NCBI GenBank assembly: GCA_017480285.1
Contig: JAFVAX010000069.1
Location: 1 to 36,939, forward strand
Direction of reading: 5' to 3'
DNA from: Paludibacteraceae bacterium
GTDB taxonomy: Bacteria; Bacteroidota; Bacteroidia; Bacteroidales; Paludibacteraceae
DNA length: 36,939 nt
Shown piece by piece: positions 1 to 11,218 of the stretch. Positions within the stretch are counted from its first letter, which is position 1, and every line of letters begins with the position of its first letter. A program made the translations under genes and the position numbers. Under the pieces are notes generated by a model. The model had not been told where the DNA came from. It did no database searches and worked only from the letters and a program-made list of their open reading frames with translations.

Positions 1-90
1 CCTCTTTCAACACCCTGTCAATCTCCTTTCCCTCTCTCTAACAACAACCGTCGTTTCCTAAACAACAGCCGTTATTTTCAAACGGGATTG

Positions 91-122
91 CAAAGATACA
101 ACCTTTTTTTTAATTTTCCAAA
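91..122 (-). promoter_or_regulatory. Bacteroidetes-type promoter, leftward
   Basis: On the minus strand TTTG (119-122) is followed after 20 bases by TATCTTTG (91-98). This matches the known Bacteroidetes -33/-7 consensus. It would drive a gene lying left of the window. Confidence 0.55.
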
Positions 123-317
123 TTTTTTTCAAAGTTTTTTTGACTTTTTTGCAAATCTTGTAGTTTTTCTATACTTTTTACACCTTAATAAGGGGAGATT
201 CTGAACAAACTTGTTCAAAAGAATGAAACAAATGTTTGAATAAAGAAAGAAATTCTTTTGTATTTGACAGAAATAAGCAACTCCATCTCTGTCAATAACT
301 AAATAAAGTGTCATAGA

Positions 318-342
318 TTACAATTTACAATTCACAATTTAC
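318..342. repeat. Dispersed short repeat, copy 1
   Basis: This stretch is built from alternating 10-base units ACAATTTACA and ACAATTCACA. A 19-base core is identical to a segment at 31067-31085, more than 30 kb away. It carries no gene. Confidence 0.6.
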
Positions 343-350
343 TTTTTTAG

Positions 351-370
351 ACCCTGACATGCGTCAGGGT
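351..370. repeat. 8-bp hairpin with ATGC loop
   Basis: ACCCTGAC and GTCAGGGT form a perfect 8-bp stem around a 4-base loop. No T-run follows it on either strand, so it is not a standard terminator. It sits only 4 bases from the terminator-like hairpin at 375-416. Confidence 0.5.
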
Positions 371-374
371 GAGG

Positions 375-417
375 AAAAATTAGGTACGCAACTGGAAAAT
401 TGCGTACCTAATTTTTT
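375..417 (-). terminator. Strong, probably bidirectional terminator
   Basis: A perfect 17-bp stem (375-391 with 400-416) encloses an 8-base loop, and T-runs flank it in both directions. It lies downstream of the leftward SIMPL gene and is its likely terminator, although 170 bases of repeat DNA separate them. Confidence 0.7.
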
Positions 418-481
418 GACTTATTTTGGAATTGTTTTAGAATTATTTTAGAGATGTTTTAGAATTTCTTTTTATAAATGA

Positions 482-571
482 TACAAGACAACTAAAACAG
501 ACAAAACAACTAAATGTTACAAAACAACTAAATGTTACAAGATAGCTAAATGTTACAAAACAACTAAATCT
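482..571. repeat. 18-bp tandem repeat, five units
   Basis: Five consecutive 18-base units start at 482, 500, 518, 536 and 554. The consensus is TACAAAACAACTAAATGT, and units 2, 3 and 5 are the closest to it. There are no spacers, so this is not a CRISPR array. The repeat lies directly behind the stop codon of the SIMPL gene, inside its probable 3' untranslated region. Confidence 0.75.
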
Positions 572-589
572 AACAAGAAAAAGTAACAC

Positions 590-1321
590 TTATTTGAGTT
601 GGAAGACTACTCTAACGGTGATGGATGCCTTTTTGTCGCGACTCCAAGTATTGAAAGCACCTCCGTAGGAATACTCGTCGGAGCCAGTGGGGTCGGTTAT
701 CTGGAAGACACCGAGGTTGGCAGATTGCAACTGACCGAGTCCGCCACCTGCATTGTCGGCAATAGCCTTGCAACGACGCTTGGCGTCAGCAGAAGCAAGT
801 TCGATGAGTTGTTGCTTGATTTCAGAGAGATGTGTGTAATAATAGTCCGGAGAGTCGGACGAGATGTTTACATTTTGCTTTGCGAGTGAAGAAATGGAAC
901 GGGAAATTTCTTCTACCTTGTCAATCTCAGTAGATGTAACAGTGAAACTCTGCGAAGCTGAATAATGTGAGAAGGTAGAACCGATATAGTTGCCTTCGTT
1001 ATTATACAAGGAACGGAAATTTGCTTCTACATCTGTAAACTTCCAAATAATCTCACTATCCTTCACGCCGTTGTCAGCCAGATATTTCTTCACGATTTCC
1101 TTATCACGCTCAATGCTGTTGTAAGCATCAATACGCGTGTTTGCTTGAACAGAGAAAGTACCGCTCCAGACAATCTGGTCGGAAGTGAATTCAATTTCGC
1201 CAAGTCCTGTTGCCTGAATAGTATGGCTGTTTCTTGAACGATAGGTAAGTGCCAAAGAAAGGATCCAGACACTTACTATAATACTCAAACCGAGTATTAC
1301 CATTTTCCATAAATCTTTCAT
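590..1321 (-). CDS. SIMPL-domain (DUF541-like) membrane-anchored protein
   Basis: The protein has about 243 residues. It has one N-terminal membrane segment (about residues 5-25), then an extracytoplasmic SIMPL-like domain that opens with HTIQATGLGEIEFTSDQ and ends with ASITVRVVFQL. SIMPL proteins are periplasmic or surface proteins of poorly known function. The frame is open from 1375, but the ATG at 1319-1321 is preferred because the 1375 codon overlaps the -7 box of the promoter at 1373-1404. Translation from 1321 leaves a leader of about 45 bases. It is divergent from the MATE gene and appears monocistronic. Family recognition is by pattern only. Confidence 0.75.
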   Translation of the reverse strand: MKDLWKMVILGLSIIVSVWILSLALTYRSRNSHTIQATGLGEIEFTSDQIVWSGTFSVQANTRIDAYNSIERDKEIVKKYLADNGVKDSEIIWKFTDVEANFRSLYNNEGNYIGSTFSHYSASQSFTVTSTEIDKVEEISRSISSLAKQNVNISSDSPDYYYTHLSEIKQQLIELASADAKRRCKAIADNAGGGLGQLQSANLGVFQITDPTGSDEYSYGGAFNTWSRDKKASITVRVVFQLK

Positions 1322-1372
1322 AACTGTTTTTGATTTTGCGTTAATGATACATATATTTTCAAAATTGTAGTA

Positions 1373-1404
1373 CAAAAGTAATAATAAATATCAGTAAAAG
1401 CAAA
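1373..1404 (-). promoter_or_regulatory. Promoter of the SIMPL gene
   Basis: The minus strand carries TTTG (1401-1404), a 20-base spacer and TACTTTTG (1373-1380). Transcription would start near 1366, which decides in favour of the downstream ATG at 1321. Confidence 0.65.
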
Positions 1405-1412
1405 TTTTTTTG

Positions 1413-1420
1413 TATATTTG
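1413..1420 (+). promoter_or_regulatory. Probable -7 box of the MATE gene
   Basis: TATATTTG fits the TAnnTTTG consensus and lies 20 bases before the preferred MATE start codon. No clean TTTG is found at the expected -33 distance, so this promoter is weaker evidence than the others. Confidence 0.35.
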
Positions 1421-1439
1421 TAAAAATTATTGCAACCGA

Positions 1440-2807
1440 ATGAAAAAATACTCTTTCTCTACATATTTGCCTTTTTACCGCAGAAATTTAGCGATAGCCC
1501 TGCCTGTTGTACTGACACAGTTAGGCGGGGCATTGGTAGGTTTGTTTGATATGATAATGGTAGGTCATTACAGCACAGCCGATATGGCGGCAGTAAGTTT
1601 TTCCAACGCACTGTTTTTCACGGTAATGACTTTTGGTATGGGTGCTCTTATGGGCATAACGCCACTTGTGGGCTATGTTTATGTACGGGGTGAAACTGAT
1701 AATGTTAGAAGTTATTGGACAAACGGACTTGTTTTCTGCCTTATTATTGCAGCGGTGTGTAGCATACTTTTGTTTATTTGTATTCCATTGCTTCCGTATA
1801 TGGGTCAGGAACAGGTCGTTATAGAAAAAGCCCTACCCTATTTTGTTTGTTGCGTATTGAGCATTTTTCCATTTATGCTTTTTTGTTTGCAGAAGCAATT
1901 TTTAGAAGGTTTGGGTAATACGATAGTGGCAACAGTTATTGCTGTGATAATGAATGGGTTGAATATATTCCTTAACTATATTCTCATCTTCGGCAAGTTA
2001 GGCTTTTCTCCTATGGGTGCCACAGGTGCGGGCATTGCAAGTCTTATCAGCCGTTGCCTAATGCCACTGTGCTTTATGGTAGTTATGTATCGTAGCAAGC
2101 AATGGCGTTTTTATATTCAATTTTCGAGACTTAAAGAGGTATTGTCGGCCATCAAACTAAAAGAGATAACGAAGATAGGTATGCCTATCGGCGGACAGAC
2201 CCTGCTTGAGACAGTCGGTTTTACAGCCACTTTTGTAATGGTAGGCTGGATTAACAAAGAAGCCATCGCAGCTCATCAGATAGCCAATCAAATGGCAGAC
2301 CTGACATTTATGATTTCGCTCGGCATAGGTGCAGCCACCACTATTCGCGTCTCGCATCAATATGGTTTAGGCGACATACAAAGTCTGAAGCGGGCAGCAT
2401 ACGCAAGTGTTCATTTAGGATTGTTTATGAGTTTTTTAGGAATGATTCTAATGATTGGACTGAGAAAATTCATACCACTGATGTTCACTACTGACGAAGC
2501 CGTTATTCCATTGGCATCCAAACTATTAGTTTATGCCGGAATTTTTCAGTTGTCTGACGGTTTGCAATGTATCGGTGCAAGTATGCTACGAGGACTGAAA
2601 GATGTGCGTATGCCCGTTATCTTCGCAGCAATAGCCTATTTGGGTATTTCACTACCAACAGGCTATTTATGCACTTTCACACTAAACATTGGCGTTGAAG
2701 GTATGTGGATAGGCTTTATCTTAGGCTTGAGTACAGCCGCAGTACTTTTCCATTGGCGTTTTCACTTGTTAGTCAGACGCTTAGAAAAGCGACAGTTGGC
2801 CGTTTAA
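1440..2807 (+). CDS. MATE family efflux transporter
   Basis: This polytopic inner-membrane protein (455 residues from the ATG at 1440) has about twelve hydrophobic segments in two similar halves. The N-terminal PVVLTQLGGALVGLFDMIMVG and the later GATGAGIASLISR and IGGQTLLETVGF segments are typical of NorM-like MATE antiporters, which export drugs or metabolites using Na+ or H+ gradients. The frame extends up to a TTG at 1410, but that codon precedes the probable -7 box. The last 27 bases overlap the 3' end of dapA on the other strand. The substrate cannot be read from the sequence. Confidence 0.9.
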   Translation: MKKYSFSTYLPFYRRNLAIALPVVLTQLGGALVGLFDMIMVGHYSTADMAAVSFSNALFFTVMTFGMGALMGITPLVGYVYVRGETDNVRSYWTNGLVFCLIIAAVCSILLFICIPLLPYMGQEQVVIEKALPYFVCCVLSIFPFMLFCLQKQFLEGLGNTIVATVIAVIMNGLNIFLNYILIFGKLGFSPMGATGAGIASLISRCLMPLCFMVVMYRSKQWRFYIQFSRLKEVLSAIKLKEITKIGMPIGGQTLLETVGFTATFVMVGWINKEAIAAHQIANQMADLTFMISLGIGAATTIRVSHQYGLGDIQSLKRAAYASVHLGLFMSFLGMILMIGLRKFIPLMFTTDEAVIPLASKLLVYAGIFQLSDGLQCIGASMLRGLKDVRMPVIFAAIAYLGISLPTGYLCTFTLNIGVEGMWIGFILGLSTAAVLFHWRFHLLVRRLEKRQLAV

Positions 2808-3671
2808 GGCGTCAAGTTCACCAAAAATTTCGTTTTGCACCTCAGGAGAATTAGGCACAAGCGGCAGGCGCAAGTAGTTCTTTATCAAACCCTGACGAGT
2901 AAGTAGAGTTTTTATTCCCGCCGGACTGCCTTCTTTGAAAAGCAGACTTACCATTTTGGAATATCTGCGCATGAGTTGCTCGGCATCCTGTTCAAGGTGC
3001 ACTATCTTGTAGAAGTCGGCAGGAAAAGCATTTGAGGCAACAGAGATAAGTCCGTCAGCACCGGCTTTAGCCGCTTCGTAAGCAAGGTTGTCGTCGCCAC
3101 TAAAAACTTTGAATTTACCGTTTGCAAGACTTATCAGTTGCTTGAGCTGGGCAATGTTTCCACCGGCTTCTTTTATACCATAAATCTGCTCAGGTACTTC
3201 GTTATAGATACGCATCACCGTTTCAGGCAACAGGTTAACACCCGTGCGTGCGGGTACATTATATAGCATTATAGGTAATGCAGACCTTGATGCCACTTCC
3301 ACAAAATGCCGGAACAGCCCTTCCTGTGAAGGACGATTATAAAACGGACAAACTGTCAGGATAGCCGAATAAGACAATTTGTATTGGTTTGACAAAGAAG
3401 CGACTTCGCCGGCAACCGCCACAGTATTATTTCCTCCAATACCTAAGACGAGGGGTTTACACATCGCATTTTCAGGCAGATAGTCCATAATCTTGCGCTT
3501 ATCATTTTCGGAGAGTGTAGCCGTCTCGGCGGTTGTACCAAGCACTACGAAGAAATCCACAAAATTAGCCTGTGATGCTACAACATTTCTAAGTGCGACA
3601 ATATCCACTTTTCCCTTTTCGTTAAAAGGTGTGATAAGGGCAGAACCAAGTCCCGTTATTGACTTTTTCAT
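2781..3671 (-). CDS. dapA: 4-hydroxy-tetrahydrodipicolinate synthase
   Basis: This cytoplasmic enzyme of 296 residues condenses pyruvate with aspartate semialdehyde in lysine and diaminopimelate synthesis. Visible family residues are the substrate-binding GTTAE (45-49, usually GTTGE), Tyr137 in LYNVPART with Arg142, and the Schiff-base Lys167 in GIKEAGG. GDDNLAYEAAKAGADGLIS follows as in the family. Length is normal. The start codon overlaps the stop of the upstream DUF6913-like gene as ATGA, so the two are translationally coupled. It is the last gene of the operon starting near 7912. Its 3' end overlaps the convergent MATE gene by 27 bp. Confidence 0.95.
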   Translation of the reverse strand: MKKSITGLGSALITPFNEKGKVDIVALRNVVASQANFVDFFVVLGTTAETATLSENDKRKIMDYLPENAMCKPLVLGIGGNNTVAVAGEVASLSNQYKLSYSAILTVCPFYNRPSQEGLFRHFVEVASRSALPIMLYNVPARTGVNLLPETVMRIYNEVPEQIYGIKEAGGNIAQLKQLISLANGKFKVFSGDDNLAYEAAKAGADGLISVASNAFPADFYKIVHLEQDAEQLMRRYSKMVSLLFKEGSPAGIKTLLTRQGLIKNYLRLPLVPNSPEVQNEIFGELDALNGQLSLF

Positions 3672-4186
3672 TGGTTGAAGGTTTTTATATAATGAATTAT
3701 ATTATTGAATAACAAATGTTTATCATTGCATCCTTTAATCATCAAATCGTAGAGATAAGGTTTTTCCGTTTCCGCTCCGGCTCGACAGAGGGCATCAGCA
3801 TATAGTGAGATATACGACAATGGAAATGTTTGAATATCAGTAATGTTGATAAGCAAATCAAATTTCCCCATAGGCAGGAAATAGGGCTTTTGGAATAAGT
3901 CTGTCTGGTCGTTATAAAGATACTGTACAGTCGGCAAACTTTGCCACTTTTCTGCTTTGGTATGTTTTTGAGGCACATAGCAAACAGTGGTAAGTTGTTT
4001 GTTTTCAGACTTTAGCACATTCAAACATTCAATCAGATGTCGTTGTTCATCAACATTTGAAGCCGTTGTGAGTAGCAATATATTGTTTATTTGTGTCCAT
4101 TTAGGCATCAACATTTTATTTCTTTTATAGTGTCGAAGCCTAAAAGAAAACAAGATGAACAGTATTTTCTGTATGAAGTTTCGCAT
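3668..4186 (-). CDS. DUF6913-like conserved protein
   Basis: The 172-residue protein starts with a basic, partly hydrophobic segment and continues as an alpha/beta domain with hydrophobic strands such as NNILLLTTA and FDLLINITD. This resembles a family of unknown function that I recall in Bacteroidetes next to dapA and ligA. No catalytic motif is obvious. It sits 6 bases after the ligA stop and overlaps the dapA start as ATGA, so it is co-expressed with both. No function is proposed. Confidence 0.7.
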   Translation of the reverse strand: MRNFIQKILFILFSFRLRHYKRNKMLMPKWTQINNILLLTTASNVDEQRHLIECLNVLKSENKQLTTVCYVPQKHTKAEKWQSLPTVQYLYNDQTDLFQKPYFLPMGKFDLLINITDIQTFPLSYISLYADALCRAGAETEKPYLYDLMIKGCNDKHLLFNNIIHYIKTFNQ

Positions 4187-4192
4187 ATCGAA

Positions 4193-7847
<3,655 letters not shown>

Positions 7848-7918
7848 ATAAAATCGGTTTGCACTCAAAAAAAAATTGAGATATTTAAGCAAAAAATTGC
7901 AGTTCTTGTTATTTCCTA

Positions 7919-7950
7919 CAAAGATAATTTCTTTTTTTCAACTTTGCAAA
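7919..7950 (-). promoter_or_regulatory. Promoter of the nuclease-ligA-dapA operon
   Basis: TTTG (7947-7950 on the minus strand) is followed after 20 bases by TATCTTTG (7919-7926). The start point would be near 7912, giving a leader of about 65 bases before the ATG at 7847. Confidence 0.7.
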
Positions 7951-8000
7951 TTTTTTTGCTATTATACGCAAATCAGTCGTTAGAAAAACCATCTTTTGAC

Positions 8001-8639
8001 TTATGTGGTCGATTTATGGTCAATCAGGGCGGAAGTGAGTTCGTCTGCTGCCTGAATGATAGAGAGTAAGGGTGATTTTTCTTTAGCCACAAATAAATTG
8101 CCTTTTGCTTCTACACTCTGAAATGGCATATCCCATGCTGACATGTGCCAACGAATAGCAAGAATCTCGTCATCGGTCATCTCAAGTCCGAGACGCAAAA
8201 GTCGGATAACCGATTTTTCGCCATGACCGACAGGCAACTCGCTATAATCAACATTATAAGCTTCATAAGTCTCCCATTGATTGTAATCGTTCTTGCGATA
8301 TTTAGTTGTTTTCTTATAGATATTCGTTTTGCATACATCGTGCAGTAGAGCAGCAATGATTATACTTTCACGGGAGACCTGTTGCTCTATTTCCGGCTTA
8401 CGTTTGATAAGCATATCACGTAAATCTTTTGCAGTTAAAGCAACTTCATAAGAGTGTTCGGCAAGCCCGCCCTCATAATTACCATGAAAAACAGTAGAAG
8501 CAGGAGCTACAAAGAAATCAGACTGTTCAAGCCAAGATAAAACATTTTCGATACCTGCACGATTGGTAGAACGAAGGAGTCTAATAAATTTTTCTTTAAT
8601 TGTGTTTTTTTTATCTTTATTTTCGGTTTGCTCTACCAT
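8001..8639 (-). CDS. HD-domain phosphohydrolase-like protein
   Basis: With the ATG at 8637-8639 the protein has 212 residues. It carries the ordered HD-superfamily metal ligands His62 (AEHSYEV), His100-Asp101 (ALLHDVCK), His139 (GHGEKS) and His165 (RWHMSAWD), with a late ADELTSAL. This layout resembles the HD domain of YhaM-like or other nucleic-acid hydrolases, but no RNA-binding domain is present and the substrate is unknown. An upstream TTG at 8667-8669 would add ten residues with no conserved feature. It lies 69 bases after the M23 peptidase gene and may be transcribed with it. Confidence 0.8.
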   Translation of the reverse strand: MVEQTENKDKKNTIKEKFIRLLRSTNRAGIENVLSWLEQSDFFVAPASTVFHGNYEGGLAEHSYEVALTAKDLRDMLIKRKPEIEQQVSRESIIIAALLHDVCKTNIYKKTTKYRKNDYNQWETYEAYNVDYSELPVGHGEKSVIRLLRLGLEMTDDEILAIRWHMSAWDMPFQSVEAKGNLFVAKEKSPLLSIIQAADELTSALIDHKSTT

Positions 8640-8708
8640 AACATTTAATTTTATTGATTTATTTTGCAAGAAATATCATAAAAGAGATTGAAGTTATCAC
8701 ACTTAAAA

Positions 8709-9659
8709 TCAGCGTACACGCAGTTTCTGCCCTACTCTAATTACCGAATTGGCAGAAATGCCATTAAGCCTGCACAACGCATTGACAGATGTGCCGAACC
8801 TCTTTGCTATAAGCGATAAGGAATCACCCTGACGTACAACATAGTATCTACTGCCTTGACCTCCCGCTTGCATATTTCTCGCTTGACGCGAATGGGCATA
8901 AGTAGATTTACGGGTAATGAAATACAGGCTGTCTTTCAAAGCGTAGTTCTCATAATTGATGATTTGTTCGGTATTGAAGGCATTACCGAGATAGCGCACT
9001 TCGAAATGCAAGTGTGATCCGGTAGAACGCCCTGTGTTGCCACCTAAGCCGACAGGCTCGCCCGCAAAGATACGCTCACCATCGTCAACCAAGATTCGCG
9101 ACATGTGGGCATAAACGGTTTCAAGACCATTGTCGTGCCGAACAACGACATAATTACCATAGCCCCTTGGTTCATAATTTATAATACGAACCTGCCCGTC
9201 CCACGCACAGCGAATAGTGTCGCCTACTTGCAACTTTATGTCGGTACCAAAATGATAACGGTAGCGACGCGGACCGAACTTAGAGGTTATATAATTCGGG
9301 AAAGGCATAACAAAGCCTCGAAGGTCTATTCTTGTAGAGTCCTTTATTGAATCAATAGGTATATGATAGGGATTGACACGGTCAGTAGTCCAGTTCTCAC
9401 GATATAGAGCGTGAGCCGGATGTTCTTCTGCCAAGCCGTCTGTTTCATGTCCGGCAGAGAGGCGTTTGTACACACAAGATTTGCCGTCTCTTCCACGGAC
9501 TACGATATGGCGCATCAGACTGTCTAACTCACAGTTTACAAACAAGGTATCATTGCAGTATTCGACAGCAAAATTGTTTGCACGCTGAGCATAGATAAAA
9601 TGAGATACGAATATAAAACAAAAGAAAAGGAAGTACTTATATAGACTATATTTTTTCAC
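8709..9659 (-). CDS. M23 peptidase with C-terminal LysM domain
   Basis: The 316-residue exported protein has a signal peptide ending near IYAQ (residue 25). Its M23 (LytM-type) domain has the zinc ligands His136 and Asp140 (HFGTD), catalytic His185 (YAHM), and His216/His218 (HLHFE), so it should be an active murein endopeptidase. A LysM peptidoglycan-binding repeat fills residues 272-316 ([18 protein letters not shown] to KLRV). The start codon is GTG, supported by a signal peptide beginning MKKYSLYKY and by the promoter at 9723-9753. It probably remodels the cell wall during growth or division. Confidence 0.93.
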   Translation of the reverse strand: MKKYSLYKYFLFFCFIFVSHFIYAQRANNFAVEYCNDTLFVNCELDSLMRHIVVRGRDGKSCVYKRLSAGHETDGLAEEHPAHALYRENWTTDRVNPYHIPIDSIKDSTRIDLRGFVMPFPNYITSKFGPRRYRYHFGTDIKLQVGDTIRCAWDGQVRIINYEPRGYGNYVVVRHDNGLETVYAHMSRILVDDGERIFAGEPVGLGGNTGRSTGSHLHFEVRYLGNAFNTEQIINYENYALKDSLYFITRKSTYAHSRQARNMQAGGQGSRYYVVRQGDSLSLIAKRFGTSVNALCRLNGISANSVIRVGQKLRVR

Positions 9660-9722
9660 ACTTGTCAGATTTACATGGTAATAAAATTAAAGTAGTTGCA
9701 GAAATAAAAACGCAAGCATTTG

Positions 9723-9753
9723 CAAAAATAAGAAAAAAAGTGGAAAAAACAAA
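9723..9753 (-). promoter_or_regulatory. Promoter of the M23 peptidase gene
   Basis: TTTG (9750-9753 on the minus strand), 19 bases and TATTTTTG (9723-9730) give a standard promoter. Initiation near 9716 leaves about 57 bases before the GTG start. Confidence 0.6.
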
Positions 9754-9796
9754 ACGAAAATAAAAAAAGAGAATAATTAAAAGCAATTACTCTCTT
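9754..9796 (-). terminator. Leftward terminator at the accessory-block edge
   Basis: Bases 9767-9778 and 9785-9796 form a 12-bp stem with one mismatch. On the minus strand the stem runs straight into a T-rich tract (9754-9768). It now ends the XRE transcript. Because it points the same way as the tRNA cluster at 18.2-18.6 kb, it could have been the original tRNA terminator before insertion. Confidence 0.6.
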
Positions 9797-9899
9797 CAAA
9801 ACTCGGTGCTCATGTCTTACAGATTATCGAACATTTGTAGAGAGCCTAAAAGCGTTTGTCGAGTTCATAGATTGGTACAAATGGTATCATCATCAATGA
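9777..9899 (+). pseudogene. Possible remnant of a transposase C-terminus
   Basis: A 40-codon open stretch ends in SLKAFVEFIDWYKWYHHQ and a stop. That pattern resembles the end of rve/DDE transposases of the IS3 or IS481 type (xxFIDxYNxxRPHQ). No start, inverted repeat or other part of an insertion sequence is visible, and it overlaps the XRE stop and terminator. Chance resemblance is quite possible. Confidence 0.25.
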
Positions 9900-10243
9900 G
9901 ATGTGATTTTCTTAATGTCTTCTATTGCAGCCTCAATGTCTGATAGGTCTTTAATGATATAAGTTTGCTCATCGCATGAGATAACTCCGTTAATAGTGTG
10001 TTGCTGCGGCTTGGGAGTAACGAATAGTTCTGATATCGGTACTTCCAAAGCCGCAGCGATATTTGCCAACACCGAGTAGGTTGGATTACCTGATAAAGCG
10101 CGAGAGATAACCTCGCGATTTCCTCCAATTTTTTGAGCGAGGTCTTGCATGGTTATACCTCTTTCCTTCAGCAATTCTTTTACCCGAAGTTGTCCTTCAG
10201 TTGTATATGAAGGCATACGATTATAGTTTCTTGGCTTTTCCAT
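9893..10243 (-). CDS. XRE-family helix-turn-helix repressor
   Basis: The 116-residue protein has a lambda-repressor-like HTH at about residues 17-75: RVKELLKERGITMQDLAQKIGGNREVISRALSGNPTYSVLANIAAALEVPISELF, with GGNREVISRAL as the recognition segment. A short acidic tail follows. It is transcribed from 10271-10302, divergently from the DUF2693-like gene, with a leader of about 20 bases. Four copies of a 13-bp motif lie in the shared promoter region and are its best candidate operators. It is likely the element's master regulator, by analogy with phage and mobile-element repressors. Confidence 0.85.
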   Translation of the reverse strand: MEKPRNYNRMPSYTTEGQLRVKELLKERGITMQDLAQKIGGNREVISRALSGNPTYSVLANIAAALEVPISELFVTPKPQQHTINGVISCDEQTYIIKDLSDIEAAIEDIKKITSH

Positions 10244-10255
10244 TTCTTATACAAT

Positions 10256-10392
10256 ACTTAAAAATCGCTGCAAAGGTACGATTTTTTTTTGAAAAAAGCA
10301 AATAATTTCACTTAAAAATCACAAAAATGAAGAAAAATGAAGAAAACGTGATTTTTCAGTCAAAAAATTTGCATATGTCGTGATTTTTTAGT
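10256..10392. promoter_or_regulatory. Four-copy 13-bp operator cluster
   Basis: The motif G(T/C)GATTTTTnAGT occurs four times: on the minus strand at 10256-10268 and 10310-10322, and on the plus strand at 10348-10360 and 10380-10392. In each divergent promoter one copy lies 7-8 bases upstream of the -33 box. The other copy lies next to the -7 box: two bases downstream on the minus side, abutting it on the plus side. This is typical of repressor operators. The binding protein is inferred to be the adjacent XRE product. Confidence 0.65.
10271..10302 (-). promoter_or_regulatory. Promoter of the XRE gene
   Basis: TTTG (10299-10302 on the minus strand), 20 bases and TACCTTTG (10271-10278). It is flanked by two copies of the 13-bp motif. 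Confidence 0.7.
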
Positions 10393-10399
10393 ACCTTTG
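10368..10399 (+). promoter_or_regulatory. Promoter of the DUF2693-resolvase operon
   Basis: TTTG (10368-10371), 20 bases and TACCTTTG (10392-10399). The -7 box is identical to that of the divergent XRE promoter, and a 13-bp motif copy abuts it. Transcription would start near 10406. Confidence 0.75.
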
Positions 10400-10463
10400 C
10401 ACCGTAAAACAAAACAAGAAAGTAATTTAGTAATCACAAATCAACAAATAGGAGGATAAAGTT

Positions 10464-10823
10464 ATGACAACGACAATTTTAGCAGTAGAAAATGGTAAGG
10501 CTAACAGCATGGTATTAAACGGAATGACCTCTCGTCATGCACAAGTAATCGCGAACCGTACGGGGTCTTTGGAAATGGGACTTATGAAAAGTCTTCTCAT
10601 CGACACTCTGAAGGCAAAGTTACAAACCACGGCTCATTTTTGGTTTCGGAAGGTCAATGGTGAAATCCGCGAAGCATGGGGAACGACTAACCCATCACTT
10701 ATGGCAAGCAAGATAATTGGTACAAGGTATAGTGGTGAACAGGTGAATACGGTTAAGTATTGGGACATAGAGAAAGGTGCCTTTAGGTCTCTTCGATTTG
10801 AGAACTTGGTGGCAGTTGCATAA
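10464..10823 (+). CDS. DUF2693-like (SH3 beta-barrel) protein
   Basis: The 119-residue protein contains FWFRKVNGEIREAWGTTNPSL followed by TVKYWDIEKGAFRSLRFENLV. This pattern fits the DUF2693 / SH3-like small proteins common on Bacteroidetes mobile elements, whose function is unknown. It is the first gene of a rightward set including the hypothetical gene at 10877 and the resolvase. Its start is preceded by a strong AGGAGG (10450-10455), unusual in this phylum, where Shine-Dalgarno sequences are often weak, so high expression once derepressed is likely. Confidence 0.7.
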   Translation: MTTTILAVENGKANSMVLNGMTSRHAQVIANRTGSLEMGLMKSLLIDTLKAKLQTTAHFWFRKVNGEIREAWGTTNPSLMASKIIGTRYSGEQVNTVKYWDIEKGAFRSLRFENLVAVA

Positions 10824-10833
10824 ATGAAAACAA

Positions 10834-10859
10834 GAGGGCTGGGGACAGCCTCAGCCCTC
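10834..10859 (+). terminator. Intercistronic GC-rich hairpin
   Basis: GAGGGCTGGGG and CCTCAGCCCTC pair over 11 bases with one G-U around a 4-base loop. No T-run follows, so it may reduce rather than stop transcription into the next two genes, or stabilise the upstream message. Confidence 0.4.
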
Positions 10860-10876
10860 ACAAAAATATCAATGTT

Positions 10877-11215
10877 ATGTATATAGACGAGTATATTAAG
10901 AAGGTGTTTACCTATTATCCGATGGTAGTAGGCTCATGGGGCATTGAAGCGTGTTCTCCTATCTATGAAAGTGAGGAAGGAGAAGGCGGATTATCAATCA
11001 CGGTAAACGGATTTAAGCATAAGGGCGAAGTACGTATCATCTTGAATTGGATGGATTTGTTTGATGTTACTCTAATCAATCCAGATGGCAGCGTAAAACG
11101 TCAAATAAAAGGCATCTACGTTGATAGTCTGGTTATGGTGATAGATAATGCCGTTGAGAAGGTCTCGGACTATGAGCAGAAAGTTAGACAAATGTATTTC
11201 CTTAAAGCATCCTAA
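10877..11215 (+). CDS. Hypothetical element protein
   Basis: The 112-residue soluble protein is not recognised. It is mixed alpha/beta, with a strand-rich middle (GGLSITVNGFKHKGEVRIILNW) and a C-terminal helix (AVEKVSDYEQKVRQMY). There is no signal peptide or catalytic motif. Its stop is three bases before the resolvase ATG, so the two are co-expressed. The spacing and conserved-looking codon use support a real gene. Confidence 0.65.
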   Translation: MYIDEYIKKVFTYYPMVVGSWGIEACSPIYESEEGEGGLSITVNGFKHKGEVRIILNWMDLFDVTLINPDGSVKRQIKGIYVDSLVMVIDNAVEKVSDYEQKVRQMYFLKAS

Positions 11216-11218
11216 ATT

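Larger units (their letters stand above)
1..589. other. Gene-free intergenic stretch
   Basis: No convincing protein-coding gene is visible here. The region holds a leftward promoter near 91-122, a short dispersed repeat at 318-342, two hairpins at 351-370 and 375-416, and an 18-bp tandem repeat at 482-571. It is very A+T rich between about 100 and 350. The one open frame of some size (129-314, minus) has the composition of translated non-coding DNA. Confidence 0.7.

Noticed and set aside
129..314. 61-codon frame on the minus strand
   Set aside because: A/T-rich low-complexity translation with no start signal and no recognisable features; it lies in a gene-free region.
482..571. Possible CRISPR array
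   Set aside because: Units are directly abutting 18-mers with no spacers and no cas genes nearby.
10256..10392. Invertible promoter flipped by the nearby resolvase
   Set aside because: The inverted 13-mers sit at operator positions relative to both promoters and no longer inverted repeat flanks the segment, so repressor sites explain them better.
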